Source: Cryptomeria japonica (taxonomy: Eukaryota > Streptophyta > Pinopsida > Cupressales > Cupressaceae). Taken from it: 64,000 bases of DNA. Positions 1-10,460 of this stretch are shown here, piece after piece. The position numbers were made by a program, and so were the translations under genes. Below the pieces are notes generated by a model that was not told where the DNA came from, searched no databases, and saw only the letters and a program-made list of their open reading frames with translations. The DNA lies in the NCBI RefSeq assembly GCF_030272615.1, contig NC_081406.1, positions 267,273,692 through 267,337,691 on the forward strand, given 5' to 3'. How positions within the stretch are numbered: position 1 is the stretch's first letter; every line of letters starts with the position of its first letter.

Positions 1-200
1 TGCAGCTATTTCTAGACTCAGTTCCACATACTTACTATTTATAGTAAGTCACTATTCAGGGTTTCTATTTTTAGACAGGCATCCAATCACATGGAGAACA
101 GGGAGAGTCGACTCCTGGCTCAGACGGCTTAGCAATCAGACAAGTACATCAAGAGATATTAAAGTTTAAGTGACTTAAGTGATTTATTTAATATTTTAAT

Positions 201-235
201 ATTATTATAAAGTTCTAAAGTAACTTTATAATAAT
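201..235. repeat. perfect 14-bp inverted repeat
   Basis: ATTATTATAAAGTT at 201-214 is the exact reverse complement of AACTTTATAATAAT at 222-235, with a 7-base loop. A near-palindrome (CACTTTA...TAAAGTG) follows at 238-257. Confidence 0.7.
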
Positions 236-280
236 AAAGTCACTTTAATATAATAAAGTGCGTTAAGTGAATAATTTAAT

Positions 281-304
281 GTGGGAATAAATCTTTTATC
301 CCAC
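281..304. repeat. hairpin GTGGGA...TCCCAC
   Basis: GTGGGAATAAA pairs with TTTATCCCAC, with one bulged base and a very short loop. GC pairs close a stem in otherwise AT-rich DNA, so the hairpin is credible. No terminator function is claimed. Confidence 0.5.
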
Positions 305-720
305 ATTGTTCAGGAAGATGTTTGAGCTCTCTTAAGGAAAGAATAAAAGGAAAGGCAAGAGTTCATTCTCGGCATCCAGTTGATGAATAGTATTTTGATT
401 GATTTTTATTGTGGAGCCTAGGGCTTTCGCAATTTTCTTCTTTGATCATAGGAAACGAAAACTTCCTATTGATAGCAATTTTGAAGGTGTGAAATAACAC
501 CTGAATTATTGCAGTTGTGGGAAAAAATACTTCAGTTCTTTCATTTGTACAAATTGGTAAAGTTTTCTACAAGGGTTTGAAGTTTATTGTTGAAGAACAT
601 TTATAGTTGGTTGTGAATCATCCTTCTTCGGCACATGGAGTTATATCATTCTTGTTGGGAGAGATTATTAACAAATTCTTCAAGGTTTTAAGAGCAGATT
701 GCAACTTTTTCATCCACTGC

Positions 721-832
721 TACAGTGTCGTGAATAGTGCGCATGAACAGTGCGCTACAGTGCCATGAATAGTGCCGTGAACAGTGTGCATGAACAGTGC
801 GCTACAGTGCCGTGAACAGTGCGCTACAGTAG
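721..832. repeat. tandem cluster of GTGAACAGTGCGCTACAGT-type units
   Basis: Units of about 18-22 bp built from GAACAGTG (or GAATAGTG), GCGC and TACAGTGC recur about six times with small changes. Similar CAGTG/CTACAGT repeats are common in plant LTR regions, so this is probably LTR-derived. Confidence 0.55.
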
Positions 833-1659
833 TTTGAGTTCTGTAGAAGGGGATTTAGAAAGGTTGAACAGCTATATATATTTGACAAGGGATTTGCATA
901 TGAGGAGAATCAAACCAATATATCAAGGCAGCCATTGAAATTCCAGGTTTTCTATCTATGGTCATTGTATTAGAAAATCATTACTTCATTGCATCATTTT
1001 CTATTATGATTATATCATGAAATACTTGGAGGTTGCATATGTTTAATGGAGATATAATTTGCATATTCCACATTCATGGTAACATTCAATATTGATCAGC
1101 CATTTAGCTTTCATGACAATTGTTTGCTTAAATGCCTAATGGTTGTAGGTATACATTGGGATGCATGACAAGTGTTTGTCTTAATGTCAACTAGCTGTAC
1201 TAGTTAATTTCTGTCATTACATGTGTGTGGAAAGGTCTAAAACAGCTAGTATATCATTTCTATAACAACTTTGCATTGTTAGAAGCTTTCCATAACTTCA
1301 TTTGCAGCCTACAAACCCCAAAAAAGACAAATAAAGAATTCACTACAGCGGCTTCAAACATTGTATGCCAAGTGTTTGACAATATTCCTTGGGGTTCAAA
1401 TAAGCAAAACAGGGTCAGATTAGCCAAGGGATATTACACAAATTCCTTCTACATGCAGCCGTCACATTCAAGAGATGATGGTGCATTTATGGCATCATGG
1501 GCAATTTTTGCATGAGGGTACATTCATTGCATAGTGGGCACTTTTTGAATGTAATGGTTAATTAACGCTTTATGGATGCCATTTATGGAAAGATTGTAAT
1601 TAATTGTATATGGGCATAATGGGCATTTATTGCTGATTCCCACCTTGTTGCATCTTGAG

Positions 1660-2320
1660 TGGAGAATCTTTTGGGCAAACCCTAATTAGGGTTTTGCATG
1701 TAATCAAGGCTTGAGGCCTATATAAAGGGGTGACCCCCTCATTTGTAAAGGGGGGAGATTTGTATGAAATTGTTGCGATAAGTTTTGAGATAATAACAGT
1801 GAAACATTGTTCTCTGATGGTGTCCACTTAAGTTATTTTTTCAAAGCTTGCATGGTTTCACCTTCCTCGCTTAGAGTAGAAGTAGTACAGTGCTTTGATT
1901 TCAATGGAGAATGTAATGGTGTTTGATGAATTTCCATGGTTCATACTTTTTGCATCTTGCTGATTGTAAGTTGCAGTGTAAAGTTAGCCTGAACCCCCTA
2001 AATTTGTGCTAAGTTCGATTGTGGATGGTCGTTTGGATTGCGTTGTTTTTGGGTATTCAAATGTACTTTCTCGATTTGAAAATCCTCTAGCATCCCCAAA
2101 AGATTGCACCGGTTCTTGCGGAGTTGTAGTTGATCTTGGCGAAGCAGAGCTTGGTTTATTTGGAATTTGTCCACCATAACACTATTCATTGTTATCACTG
2201 CCCTTAGGAGTAGATTTAGATCCTTCTAAACCCTTTCCCTTTTACTTTCAGTTCATTTTAGTCCGTTTGAAGCAGCAGCATCGCAAAATTGCCATATCCG
2301 ATGATGGAGTTCCAGCCACG
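1660..2320 (+). mobile_element. LTR fragment: terminal promoter and U5-like module
   Basis: The segment contains the palindrome CCCTAATTAGGG (1680-1691), a TATA box TATATAAA (1719-1726), a GCATGGTTTCACCTTCCTCG stretch near 1850, AAAGTTAGCCTGAACCCC near 1980 and AGATTGCACCGG...GGCGAAGCA near 2101-2146. The same ordered landmarks occur at 15816-16185 and, past a nested insertion, at 27630-27690. I infer that it is the 3' part of the same LTR family. Its 5' part is not recognisable here. Confidence 0.6.
1680..1726 (+). promoter_or_regulatory. CCCTAATTAGGG palindrome plus TATA box
   Basis: A perfect 12-bp palindrome lies 27 bp upstream of TATATAAA. The same pairing is found at 15816-15902 and, on the minus strand, at about 20165-20246, which supports a conserved LTR core promoter. 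Confidence 0.55.
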
Positions 2321-2840
2321 ACAAAGAAGTGAAAGAATGATGCAAACGTAAGGCCCCTTGGATTACCAACAATCACATCAGCCAAATGAGTCACGTTCAT
2401 AGCATAAAGGAACCTTGGAGTCGATTGTTTGAACTTCTTGCAATCTTAGCATGCAATTGCACTTTGATCAAGAAAGAGTGAACTGACCGTTATGCAACTT
2501 TATTCCGTGTTCGACGCTGTCATAAAAAACACGTCAACAAGTAGGAATTGTGTGGAGAGTAATAAGAAAATATATATAACAGAAGATTTCTATTACTTAT
2601 TTATTTTCAGAATTAGATCTCTCTAGTAGAGAAGTTTACAATATAGAAGCACATCTCAAGAATATAAATCAGAAAAAGCTATAAAGATAAGTTCTACCTT
2701 CCAAGCTATTCTGAAATTTTAAATTAAATATTATAATGAAATGCCCTCATATTTGATAAATTTATATTTCTAAATGTATTACAATCCTTACTTTAAGTGG
2801 TACTGTTGTCTCAGGAGTAGATTATGGTAAATATCGAATG
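2321..2840. other. no recognisable feature
   Basis: AT-rich sequence without open frames of interest. Its right part must belong to the 5' LTR of the decayed gypsy element that follows, since an LTR-type end lies at 2841-2851, but I cannot place the LTR start. Confidence 0.4.
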
Positions 2841-3019
2841 GGGACATTACAAAGTATAACAATAACAGTATTAATGTTGCACACAATGTAAGTAGTAATG
2901 GTCATGGGGGCAATTTAGTGAACATAAATGCTAATCAGCAAGTGAGAACAGCTAATTCCAAACTACTTATGCTAGTTTTCCCTCCTAGAGTCAAACCTCA
3001 AGTTGAAAATGAATCCCCA

Positions 3020-3850
3020 ATGATGATTTGCATGATCAATTTATGTGGATGGATGTCCAAATTTTCAAGCTGCAATATCTTTTAGAGATTACATGGACCT
3101 CAGATTGAAGAATCAGCCCCGTGCAAGTGGAAGAACGAACAATAATGATTTGTACAAAAAGGTTGGGAAACTAAACCTTATTATGATAAATCTAGGAAGC
3201 CTTCACAAGAGCTTGGGTGTAGAAAGTGGATAGATATTTTCAGCTTAATCCCATGCCAAAAGATGAAGCTATCAAATATGATGTTATTCACTTGGATGGT
3301 ATTTCTCATGAGTGGTGACATCATGGGATGATCACTATAGGACATGACTAGATTAAGTTTCATATGCAAAATTCACTAAGAGACATTGACAAATTTGACA
3401 AAAAGACCCAGAACTGCATTTCAAGGAATCAGCACAATCAAAACAATGGAGTTTGATAGAGGCTTATGTTGCTAATATCAAAGGTTGTCCGTTTTGGTGG
3501 CAGATATCTCAAAGAGGAGAGTTGTTCTCTTTATAGATTATTCATCCAATCCTTTGAGGGATGGATTACAGCACTCAACCCACATGTACTCTATAGGAAG
3601 CCATCAAGAAGAATAGGGACGTGGAGACTTCCACTTCTAGGAGCAAGCTTCAATCAAAGGGATTCCCAAACAAGAAGGACAAGGATAAAAAAACTTTCAC
3701 AGGGAATCAAATCAGTCAAGGCATGAGACAAACAGATTGGATAGTGATCAGCTGAATGACCTTATAAGGAAAAAATTATGCTTTCTTTGTAGGGAGCCAT
3801 GGGATGCATCTCATAGGTGTAGCGTTAAGCCAACAGCAAAGCAAATAGAA
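3020..3850 (+). pseudogene. gag remnant with CCHC-like zinc knuckle (element 1)
   Basis: Fragments in several frames match chromovirus gag. About 3215-3345 encodes LNPMPKDEAIKYDVIHLDG followed by SHEWW, the conserved part of the Retrotrans_gag domain. Near 3777-3822 the translation gives CFLCREPWDASHRC, the C-x2-C-x7-H-x2-C knuckle typical of plant chromoviruses. Gag would bind element RNA and form the particle. At least two frameshifts and many stops separate the pieces, so no protein is made. Confidence 0.7.
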
Positions 3851-4009
3851 TACTCTTCAGTTGATGAATCAGTTTCAATTAAACTCAATCAGAAATTTTA
3901 GATTCTGAAAGTAGTGAAGATGAGAGTTCATGAGAGGGCTCGGAGAAAGAACAAAGTTGTGACAGGACCATTGCCCAACACTCTAGCTTTCAAAAAGCGG
4001 GATCATTTA

Positions 4010-4340
4010 AGCTTAGAGGTGTTCTATAGGGGCAGTGAATAATAACTCTTACTGATCTAGGTGCCACCCACAATTTCATTGATCCTCTTGTGGCCAAAAG
4101 AGGACTACAAACAAAATAATTGAGGGGTTCAAGGTCATGGTGGCAGATGGGGTATAAGCTCACTTGCACTCAATATTTCTAATCTACGCATAAAGTTGGG
4201 GGACTATGAGTTGAGAGATGATTTCTATGTGGTAAATATAGACAATACTCATGTAGTCCTAGGGATGCATTAGATGAGGACACTTGTGGAGTTCACAATG
4301 AATTTGCAGACTAGAGATGAGATTTGACTCTGATGGGAAG
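4010..4340 (+). pseudogene. aspartic protease remnant (element 1)
   Basis: Around 4045-4090 the frame reads LTDLGATHNFIDPLV, matching the retropepsin active-site motif D-T/S-G-A with Thr replaced by Leu (DLGA). The change would by itself inactivate the enzyme. A later stretch (VVLGMH, near 4255) fits the distal I-L-G-M motif of the family. Stops interrupt the frame, and the downstream polymerase starts in another frame. Confidence 0.65.
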
Positions 4341-4416
4341 AAGATAGCACTCAAAGGGATGTCAAATGGTGGTCTGAGAGTAGTCTCCCTTAGAAGGATG
4401 GAGAGGTTGATTAGGC

Positions 4417-6072
4417 ATGATCAAGTGGAATGGCAGCAAAGTGCATCATGATGCCTACAATAATGGTGCAGCAAAAGAGCAGTATCATCCGGACATTCAG
4501 AAATTGCTAACCAAGCATAGCAAGGTGTTCAATAGTATACCTCTTGGAGTACCATCACACAATGGCATTGAGCATGTCATAGAATTAAAGGAGGGTTCTA
4601 AACCAGTGATCACTATGCCCCACAAACATCCAAAGGGGTATAAGGATGAAACTAAAAAGGCCATCAAAGAGTTATTGGATATGGATCACACTACACCTAG
4701 CAAGAGCCCTGTTTCTTCTATGGTAGTGTTGGTTAAGAAGAAGGATGGCACAATGTGAATGTGTTGATTACAGAGCTTTAAACAAGACGATCAACAACAA
4801 GTACCCTATTCCTCAAATTGATGAGTTGCATGGTGCTTGCTATTTTTCTAAGATTGATTTAAGGTCAAGATACAACCAAATTGTAACTTACCATGTTATG
4901 ACTGTGTATATCAATTGCTAGCCAACAGAAAAGATACCATTCCATTCATAATCATAATAATGGCAAGTTACATCACATGGTAGGTACCGAGGGGGTGCGA
5001 GGGACAACGCGCACCTGTAACTACCTACCCTCGGTTACATTACTAAACAAAGTACTTCCTAATTACTTATTATTCCCGTACATACAATATAGAAAAGAAA
5101 GCTTTCAGATATCATTTTGTCACTTTGAGTTCTTGGTGATGCCTTTCGGTTTGACTAATGCACCAATCACTTTCCAATCTTGTATGAATCAAGTTTTTTG
5201 ACAGCAATTAAGAAAGTTTGTTCTAATATTTTTTTACAATTACCTGATTTTCAGCAAAACTTGGAAAGAACACGAGGCCATCTTGATGTATTGAGTATAT
5301 TGGAGAGTGATTCGGTGTATACCAAGGAGTCCAAAATGTGATTTTGGCAAGACAAAACTTCTCTACCTTGGCCACATCATTAGTCTTGGTGTGAAAGTTG
5401 ATCTTTAAAAGATCAAGGCAATTGTTGATTGGCCTACACCTACAAATCTCTCTCATCTTAAGGGATTCTTTGGACTATGTTGATTCTATAGGAGATTCGT
5501 TAAGGGATTCTCAAATTGTAGCACCACTCAGAAACTTGTCCAAAAAGGGGGCTTTTGTGTGGTCAAATGCAGCGCAACAACATTTTGATCATTTCAAACA
5601 GGTGATAAGCACTTGCCTAGTTTTAGCTATTATAGATTTCTCCAAACCCTTTGATTTGGATTGTGATGCTTCAGGGGAGGGAATAGGAGCAATATTGATG
5701 TAGGAAAAGTGCCCAATTGCTTTCAAAAGTAGGAAGTTGAGAGGGGTGGAGAATAGCTATTCCATATATGACAAAGAGATGTTGGCCATTATGCATGCCT
5801 TGGCCAAATTAAGACCTTCCCTAGTGGGAGGCAAGTTCATTGTTAAGACCAACCACAATAGCCTAAAATACTTCATGAATAAAAAGGACCTAAATGATAG
5901 ACAACAAAAATGGGTAAGTAGACTTCAAGCATATGATTTTGACATTGTGTATATCAAGAGGAAGAAAAATATGGTAGTTGATGCACTTTCTAGGAGACCC
6001 CTATACTCTTTAGTTGAGGTTACTGCTGATTGGAGAGAGATTACTCTAGTAGAGTATGCTAAGGAATCATGA
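4417..6072 (+). pseudogene. reverse transcriptase and RNase H remnant (element 1)
   Basis: The RT entry region (KEGSKPVITMPHKHPKGYKDE) is open at 4417-4758 and followed by [20 protein letters not shown] and FSKIDLRS. The conserved [14 protein letters not shown] block is found near 5125-5165 after a foreign insert at about 4883-5090. The active-site box is decayed (FFYNYL near 5228-5245, where FFDDIL is expected). RNase H is clearer: DLDCDASGEGIGAILM (5656-5703), YSIYDKEMLAIMHALAK and TNHNSLKYF, open at 5737-6072. Frameshifts and stops occur throughout, so the gene is dead. Confidence 0.8.
4883..5090. mobile_element. roughly 200-bp hairpin-rich insert in the RT of element 1
   Basis: RT homology stops after Tyr-Asn-Gln-Ile near 4882 and resumes near 5092. 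The insert has two stem-loops. GTAACTTACCAT (4883-4894) pairs with ATGGCAAGTTAC (4960-4971), 11 of 12 positions. GGTACCGAGGG (4983-4993) pairs with CCCTCGGTTAC (5028-5038), with an inner GGTGCG/CGCACC stem. No target duplication could be fixed, so it is described as a small foldback-like insert of unknown family. Confidence 0.5.
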
Positions 6073-6179
6073 GCGACAGTTATCTTTAAGGGCACTATAC
6101 AAGATGACAAATACATAATAATTAATGAGCTGATAATTTATAAGGAGAAAATTTATTTGGTATCTAATTAGGGACTTAA

Positions 6180-7434
6180 GTAAAGATAATAAGGACCTTT
6201 CATGATACAACTATGGCTGTTCATCCGCATTTCTTCAAGACTTATAGGAAAATACAGGAAAGGCTCACATGGAAAGGACTTGAAATTGAGGTCCTTAAGT
6301 ATGTTCAAGAGTGCCCCACATGCCAACAGAACAAGAATAAGCAAACTTATCCAATTGGTTTACTGAATCCCCTACCCATTCCAAATCAGAAATGGGAATG
6401 CATCTCCATGGACTTCATTAGTGGGATACCTAAGGTACAGGGTAAGGAGTGCATATATGTTGTGGTGGACTAGTTAACCAAATTCGTCCATTTATTTGTT
6501 ATTTATGCAACATACACAGTAGCCCCAGTAGCTGATTTATTCTTAAAGGAGATTTTCAAACTTCATGGAATGCCCAAGAGTATAGTTACTAAGAGGAATA
6601 GCAAGTTCCCAAGTCTCTTTTGGCAGAAACTTTTTAGGTTGAGTGGGACTAAGCTCACTCCTAGCACTAGTTACCACCCACAAAGAGATAGGCAGATAGA
6701 GATACTGAATAAATGGGTCAAAGGGTATCTCGGGAATTATATTTTATGACAGTAGAGAGCATGGGTTGCATGGTTGAACCTTGGAGAATACTACTATAAT
6801 TCTACATACTATATGTCTATCAAGATGTCGCCATTTATGGCATTATATGGATATGAAGCTCCCAACTTTATTGTTTTTTTTTTGGAGGGGGGATAGTATT
6901 GTGCCTAAGGCAAGAGATTTTCTATCATGAAATCATTTAAGGAAAATTTCCAACACACATAGGATCAGCAGAAACTATATGTTGATCAGCATCATACAGA
7001 GCACAGCTTCAAAAAGGGTGACATAGTAATTTGAGGCTTCAACCATTCAGATAGTCTACTCTCAAGAAAAGTGGGTCAAAAAAACTTAAGCCCCAATTCT
7101 ATGGTCCTTTCAGAGTCTCCAAAAGGATTGGAGAAGTGGCTTACGAGCTAGAGCTACCAGCTAGCAACAAAGTGCATAATGTATTCCATGTGTCTAGGCT
7201 CAAAAAGGCACTTGGGCATATGTGGTTCCTTCATCAGAGTTGCCACCATTACATGAGGAGGGGAAGTTGATCTTGATTCTGAAAGCCATTATTGATTACA
7301 GGGAAAGTACTCTATGGAAAAGGATTGTCAAAGAATATTTGATTCACTGGAAGAATATGCCAATGGAGGATGCAACATGGGAAAGTGAGCAGATTTTGCA
7401 ACATCCAAAGTTACAATTGCTTGGGGACAAGTAA
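6180..7434 (+). pseudogene. integrase and chromodomain remnant (element 1)
   Basis: The HHCC zinc region is partly kept (HPHFFKTYRKIQERLTWKG, then ECPTCQQNK, 6213-6340). The catalytic core shows SMDFISGIP (6406-6430) and HGMPKSIVTKRNSKF (6562-6607), where the second catalytic Asp (usually SDRDSKF) is lost. STSYHPQRDRQIE (6665-6705) follows, with the expected Gln-Thr altered. After a GPF/Y-like block ([22 protein letters not shown], 7085-7160, read across decay) a chromodomain closes the element: YLIHWKNMPMEDATWE (7339-7386), ending at a TAA at 7432-7434. Integrase would insert the cDNA, and the chromodomain would target heterochromatin. Confidence 0.75.
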
Positions 7435-7451
7435 TTTTGGAAAGGAAGGAC

Positions 7452-8328
7452 TATAATGTCCCCATCCTAAGCACTGTCAACATGTTGATCGTTAGCCTAT
7501 TTAGTGAGTTCTCATAAGCTAATGAGTTAGGGTTAAGGAACTCAAGGTAACTTGGTGATCATTCAATCCAGCTAATTCAGCGATAGGTGTTGTATTGGGC
7601 TCAAACGGTTGAGTTTTGCATTATGAGCTTTTTAGGAGGGAATTCGGACAATTTGTTCATTTTTACTATTTTTGTTAAGTGATAGTCTAGACACCAACTT
7701 GGTCAATTGGTAGTATTTCTATTTTAGGAATGCCAGAAAATACATTTGATGATAATATTTTAGAAGTTATCCTTGTATTGCAAACAATGTCAAAAGGTAT
7801 TAAACTTAAATTAAATATTTAACTTTAACATATTTAATTTAATAAAATGACTTAGCACCTAGGGGGGATAAGTTGTTTTAATTTAAATACAGTGGACACT
7901 TAGAAGTGGGTGCCAACTTTAAGAGACTTAGAAGTAAATAAAATTAAATTAGAAATGCAAAACCCTAAAAGGGGGCATGCGTTTTGGGAAGAGTATATAT
8001 TGGCATTTTGAGCTCATTTTTCATTGTGTATGATTTGGATATTGAAAATAGAACTTTGTTGGATTGAACTTGTTCATCCTATGGCTTTGTGAGGATGAAA
8101 ATCCTTGCAGAGAACATCTTCTTCATTGGTGAAAGATCTAACTTAGGAGATTGACTAGTGGTTTCATTTAGGAATCACATTTGAGCTTCAAAGTATAAAG
8201 ATTTCAGTTTACTTCTTCAGAGATTGACAGTGAAGATCTTTAGCATTTAAAGAGGGTTGAGAGTGCAGATTTTTGGGAGCAGATTACAGACTTGCACTGC
8301 ATTTTCTGTTATACACTTTACCCAAGGA
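7452..8328 (+). repeat. 3' LTR of element 1, truncated by assembly gap
   Basis: It begins TATAATGTCCCC directly after a purine tract. It is alignable by eye with 30025-31150: both carry CGTTAGCCTATT, CTAATGAGTTAGGGTTA, GAATTCGG, GGCTTTGTGAGGA and GAAAGATCTGA/TAACT in the same order. The right end is lost in the run of N. Confidence 0.7.
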
Positions 8329-8828
8329 NNNNNNNNNNNNNNNNNNNNNNNNNNNNNNNNNNNNNNNNNNNNNNNNNNNNNNNNNNNNNNNNNNNNNNNN
8401 NNNNNNNNNNNNNNNNNNNNNNNNNNNNNNNNNNNNNNNNNNNNNNNNNNNNNNNNNNNNNNNNNNNNNNNNNNNNNNNNNNNNNNNNNNNNNNNNNNNN
8501 NNNNNNNNNNNNNNNNNNNNNNNNNNNNNNNNNNNNNNNNNNNNNNNNNNNNNNNNNNNNNNNNNNNNNNNNNNNNNNNNNNNNNNNNNNNNNNNNNNNN
8601 NNNNNNNNNNNNNNNNNNNNNNNNNNNNNNNNNNNNNNNNNNNNNNNNNNNNNNNNNNNNNNNNNNNNNNNNNNNNNNNNNNNNNNNNNNNNNNNNNNNN
8701 NNNNNNNNNNNNNNNNNNNNNNNNNNNNNNNNNNNNNNNNNNNNNNNNNNNNNNNNNNNNNNNNNNNNNNNNNNNNNNNNNNNNNNNNNNNNNNNNNNNN
8801 NNNNNNNNNNNNNNNNNNNNNNNNNNNN
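8329..8828. other. assembly gap, 500 N
   Basis: The run is exactly 500 unknown bases, a conventional placeholder length, so the true gap size is unknown. Apparent open frames across it are artefacts. Confidence 0.99.
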
Positions 8829-9059
8829 GTTAGCCACAAAAGGTAATGTACATGGCAGTGAATAGGAATCAGATGGAAAAGTTTGTAGTCCTTGTTAATC
8901 GTTATCAAGGTGAAATGTTTGATAGGAACCATTTTAATCATTTGAACTCGCCTCACAAGGTTTAGCCATCTATGAGTCCACTAGGCTGTTTTCGGCAAAA
9001 GTTTGATGATTGTGATGTTCCATAACTCATATAGAATATTTCAAATGGGAGGAAAGCTA

Positions 9060-9700
9060 ATATCGGTGTTTGGAAAGGTCCCTTCTTAATATTATTTGTT
9101 TGAAAATTTCCTTTTTCCTTACCATGGGCATTCAGCAAGTATATATTTCATTTGGCTATGTTAACTTGCTGACTTGAGACCTCTTGATAAGTTTAAGGTG
9201 AAATCCTAAAGTGTTTTATTTTGAGTTCACGAGAGTTGAGACAAGAACATCATCTGCAAGATGAAAGTTGGAGAATCTTGTACCTCACTCAATGACTGAT
9301 ACACCATAGAGTTGCCTGCTTTCCCTATTTGTTTTTATCAACCGCTGAGGCGTTCACTCAATAAGATAAAGAGAGCTGGACTATGAGGATCACCTTGTCT
9401 CAAACATATTGGTGGAGTGAAAAGGATGTCTCTTTTCTCCATTGATATTGATAGTGAAGGCAGGCATAGGAATACAATTGGTAATCCATTGGATTACTTG
9501 GTTGTTAAAACTATATTTTTGCGGAGTTCATGCAAATAAGTTTGTCATGTCCCCTGTTCAATTAACTTATATATGTGGAAGAAAAGTCCATTTCTTATCT
9601 TCAACAAGCTAAACCCTGAAGGAACCCAACTCATAAGTCCCAAACATTTTGAATGTTGGAGGTTTTGTTCAAAATTCTAAGAAAGAAGCTTATGCCAAAG
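9060..9700 (-). pseudogene. LINE (non-LTR) reverse transcriptase fragment
   Basis: Read on the minus strand, this gives NNQVIQWITNC and ININGEKRHPFH (about 9425-9520). After a frameshift comes CLRQGDPHSPALFILLSE (about 9350-9403), the conserved LRQGDPLSP block of plant LINE reverse transcriptases. Further on, FHLADDVLVSTL (about 9240-9275) matches the catalytic F/Y-x-D-D box as LADD. Stops and at least one frameshift show it is dead. No endonuclease domain is visible, so it is a truncated copy, and the gap at 8329-8828 may hide more. Confidence 0.75.
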
Positions 9701-9833
9701 TTTCAAACTTCACCATCCTGGCATGCTGAACTCCACCTTTCTCCTTTATTCCTGTTGAAGTATCAAACTTCTCCCTACTAGAATGCCTTTTGTTCAAACC
9801 CCAACTACCTGTTGTGACCTTTTTCACACATCG

Positions 9834-9850
9834 CCCCATTGCAAATGGGG
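9834..9850. repeat. conserved palindrome near LTR terminus
   Basis: CCCCATT-GCA-AATGGGG is a perfect 7-bp stem 24 bp inside the LTR start. The same palindrome (CCCCATTTGCAATGGGG) lies at the equivalent place in the solo LTR ending at 23176 (about 23137-23153). Confidence 0.65.
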
Positions 9851-10460
9851 ACCCTCTCTTTTCTTGCTTTCTAGGGTTTTGTTAGTGTCCTATGACCTTC
9901 CGCTTCAGTTTCACCAAGCCTTGTCCAGTTTTGAACAATTCAGGCCCTGACGATTGAAAGTTAGTTTTTGCAAATTATATGATTCCGAAATACGAACACC
10001 ACTAGAGTGCTTAGAAAGGCCAAAGGACGAAGATCGCAATTGATTTGGACAAATTTGGACAACTTTCTATTTTTAGAAAGTTTGCTTTTTTGCTTTTTTC
10101 CTATTTTTTAGGAAATTTTGTTTTTGGCATTTTCGGCCCGATCCCCGATATGGCTATTTTTAGAAAGTTTTTCCTATTTTTTAGGGATACCTGCTTTTTG
10201 CTTTTTCGGGATGGGAATCTAGGGTTTGCACTTACACCACTGACCAACTTAGATCGGGACCCAAAAATTCCAAGTTTTGACCTAAAAAGCCAAATCCCTA
10301 GATTTTAGGGATCATACTGCTTCAGATGATCCACCTGGGCATGGATTTCAAATTTCAAGTTAATCTGGTTAATTCTGGTTAAAATGTGAAATTTTGAAAT
10401 TTTCCAAATTTTGTCTGAGTATGGCTAATGGATAAGGTTGAATGTCATGACAGGTGTGGA

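Larger units (their letters stand above)
1..1620. other. unassigned AT-rich repeat-like sequence
   Basis: I recognise no gene here. The stretch is AT-rich and holds two clear inverted repeats (201-235 and 281-304) and a short GTGAACAGTGCGCTACAGT-type tandem cluster (721-832). A 96-codon open frame at 1225-1515 has no family hallmark. The repeats and the promoter module just downstream suggest decayed LTR sequence, but no boundaries or target duplications could be fixed. Confidence 0.4.
2841..8328 (+). mobile_element. decayed Ty3/gypsy chromovirus (element 1), 3' LTR cut by gap
   Basis: A 5' LTR end (GGGGACATTACA, to 2851) is followed in order by gag, zinc knuckle, protease, RT, RNase H, integrase and a chromodomain ending at 7434. 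A purine-rich tract (AAAGGAAGGAC, 7441-7451) and a 3' LTR start (TATAATGTCCCC, 7452; ancestral TG probably changed to TA) come next. Almost every domain carries stops or frameshifts. The domain order RT-RNase H-integrase with a C-terminal chromodomain is that of plant chromoviruses. The expected primer-binding site is too decayed to call. Confidence 0.85.

Noticed and set aside
1225-1515. 96-codon frame
   Set aside because: No recognisable domain, no neighbouring support, and open length not unusual for this composition.
8247-8956. Several ~190-codon open frames on both strands
   Set aside because: They consist almost wholly of unknown residues across the 500-N gap.
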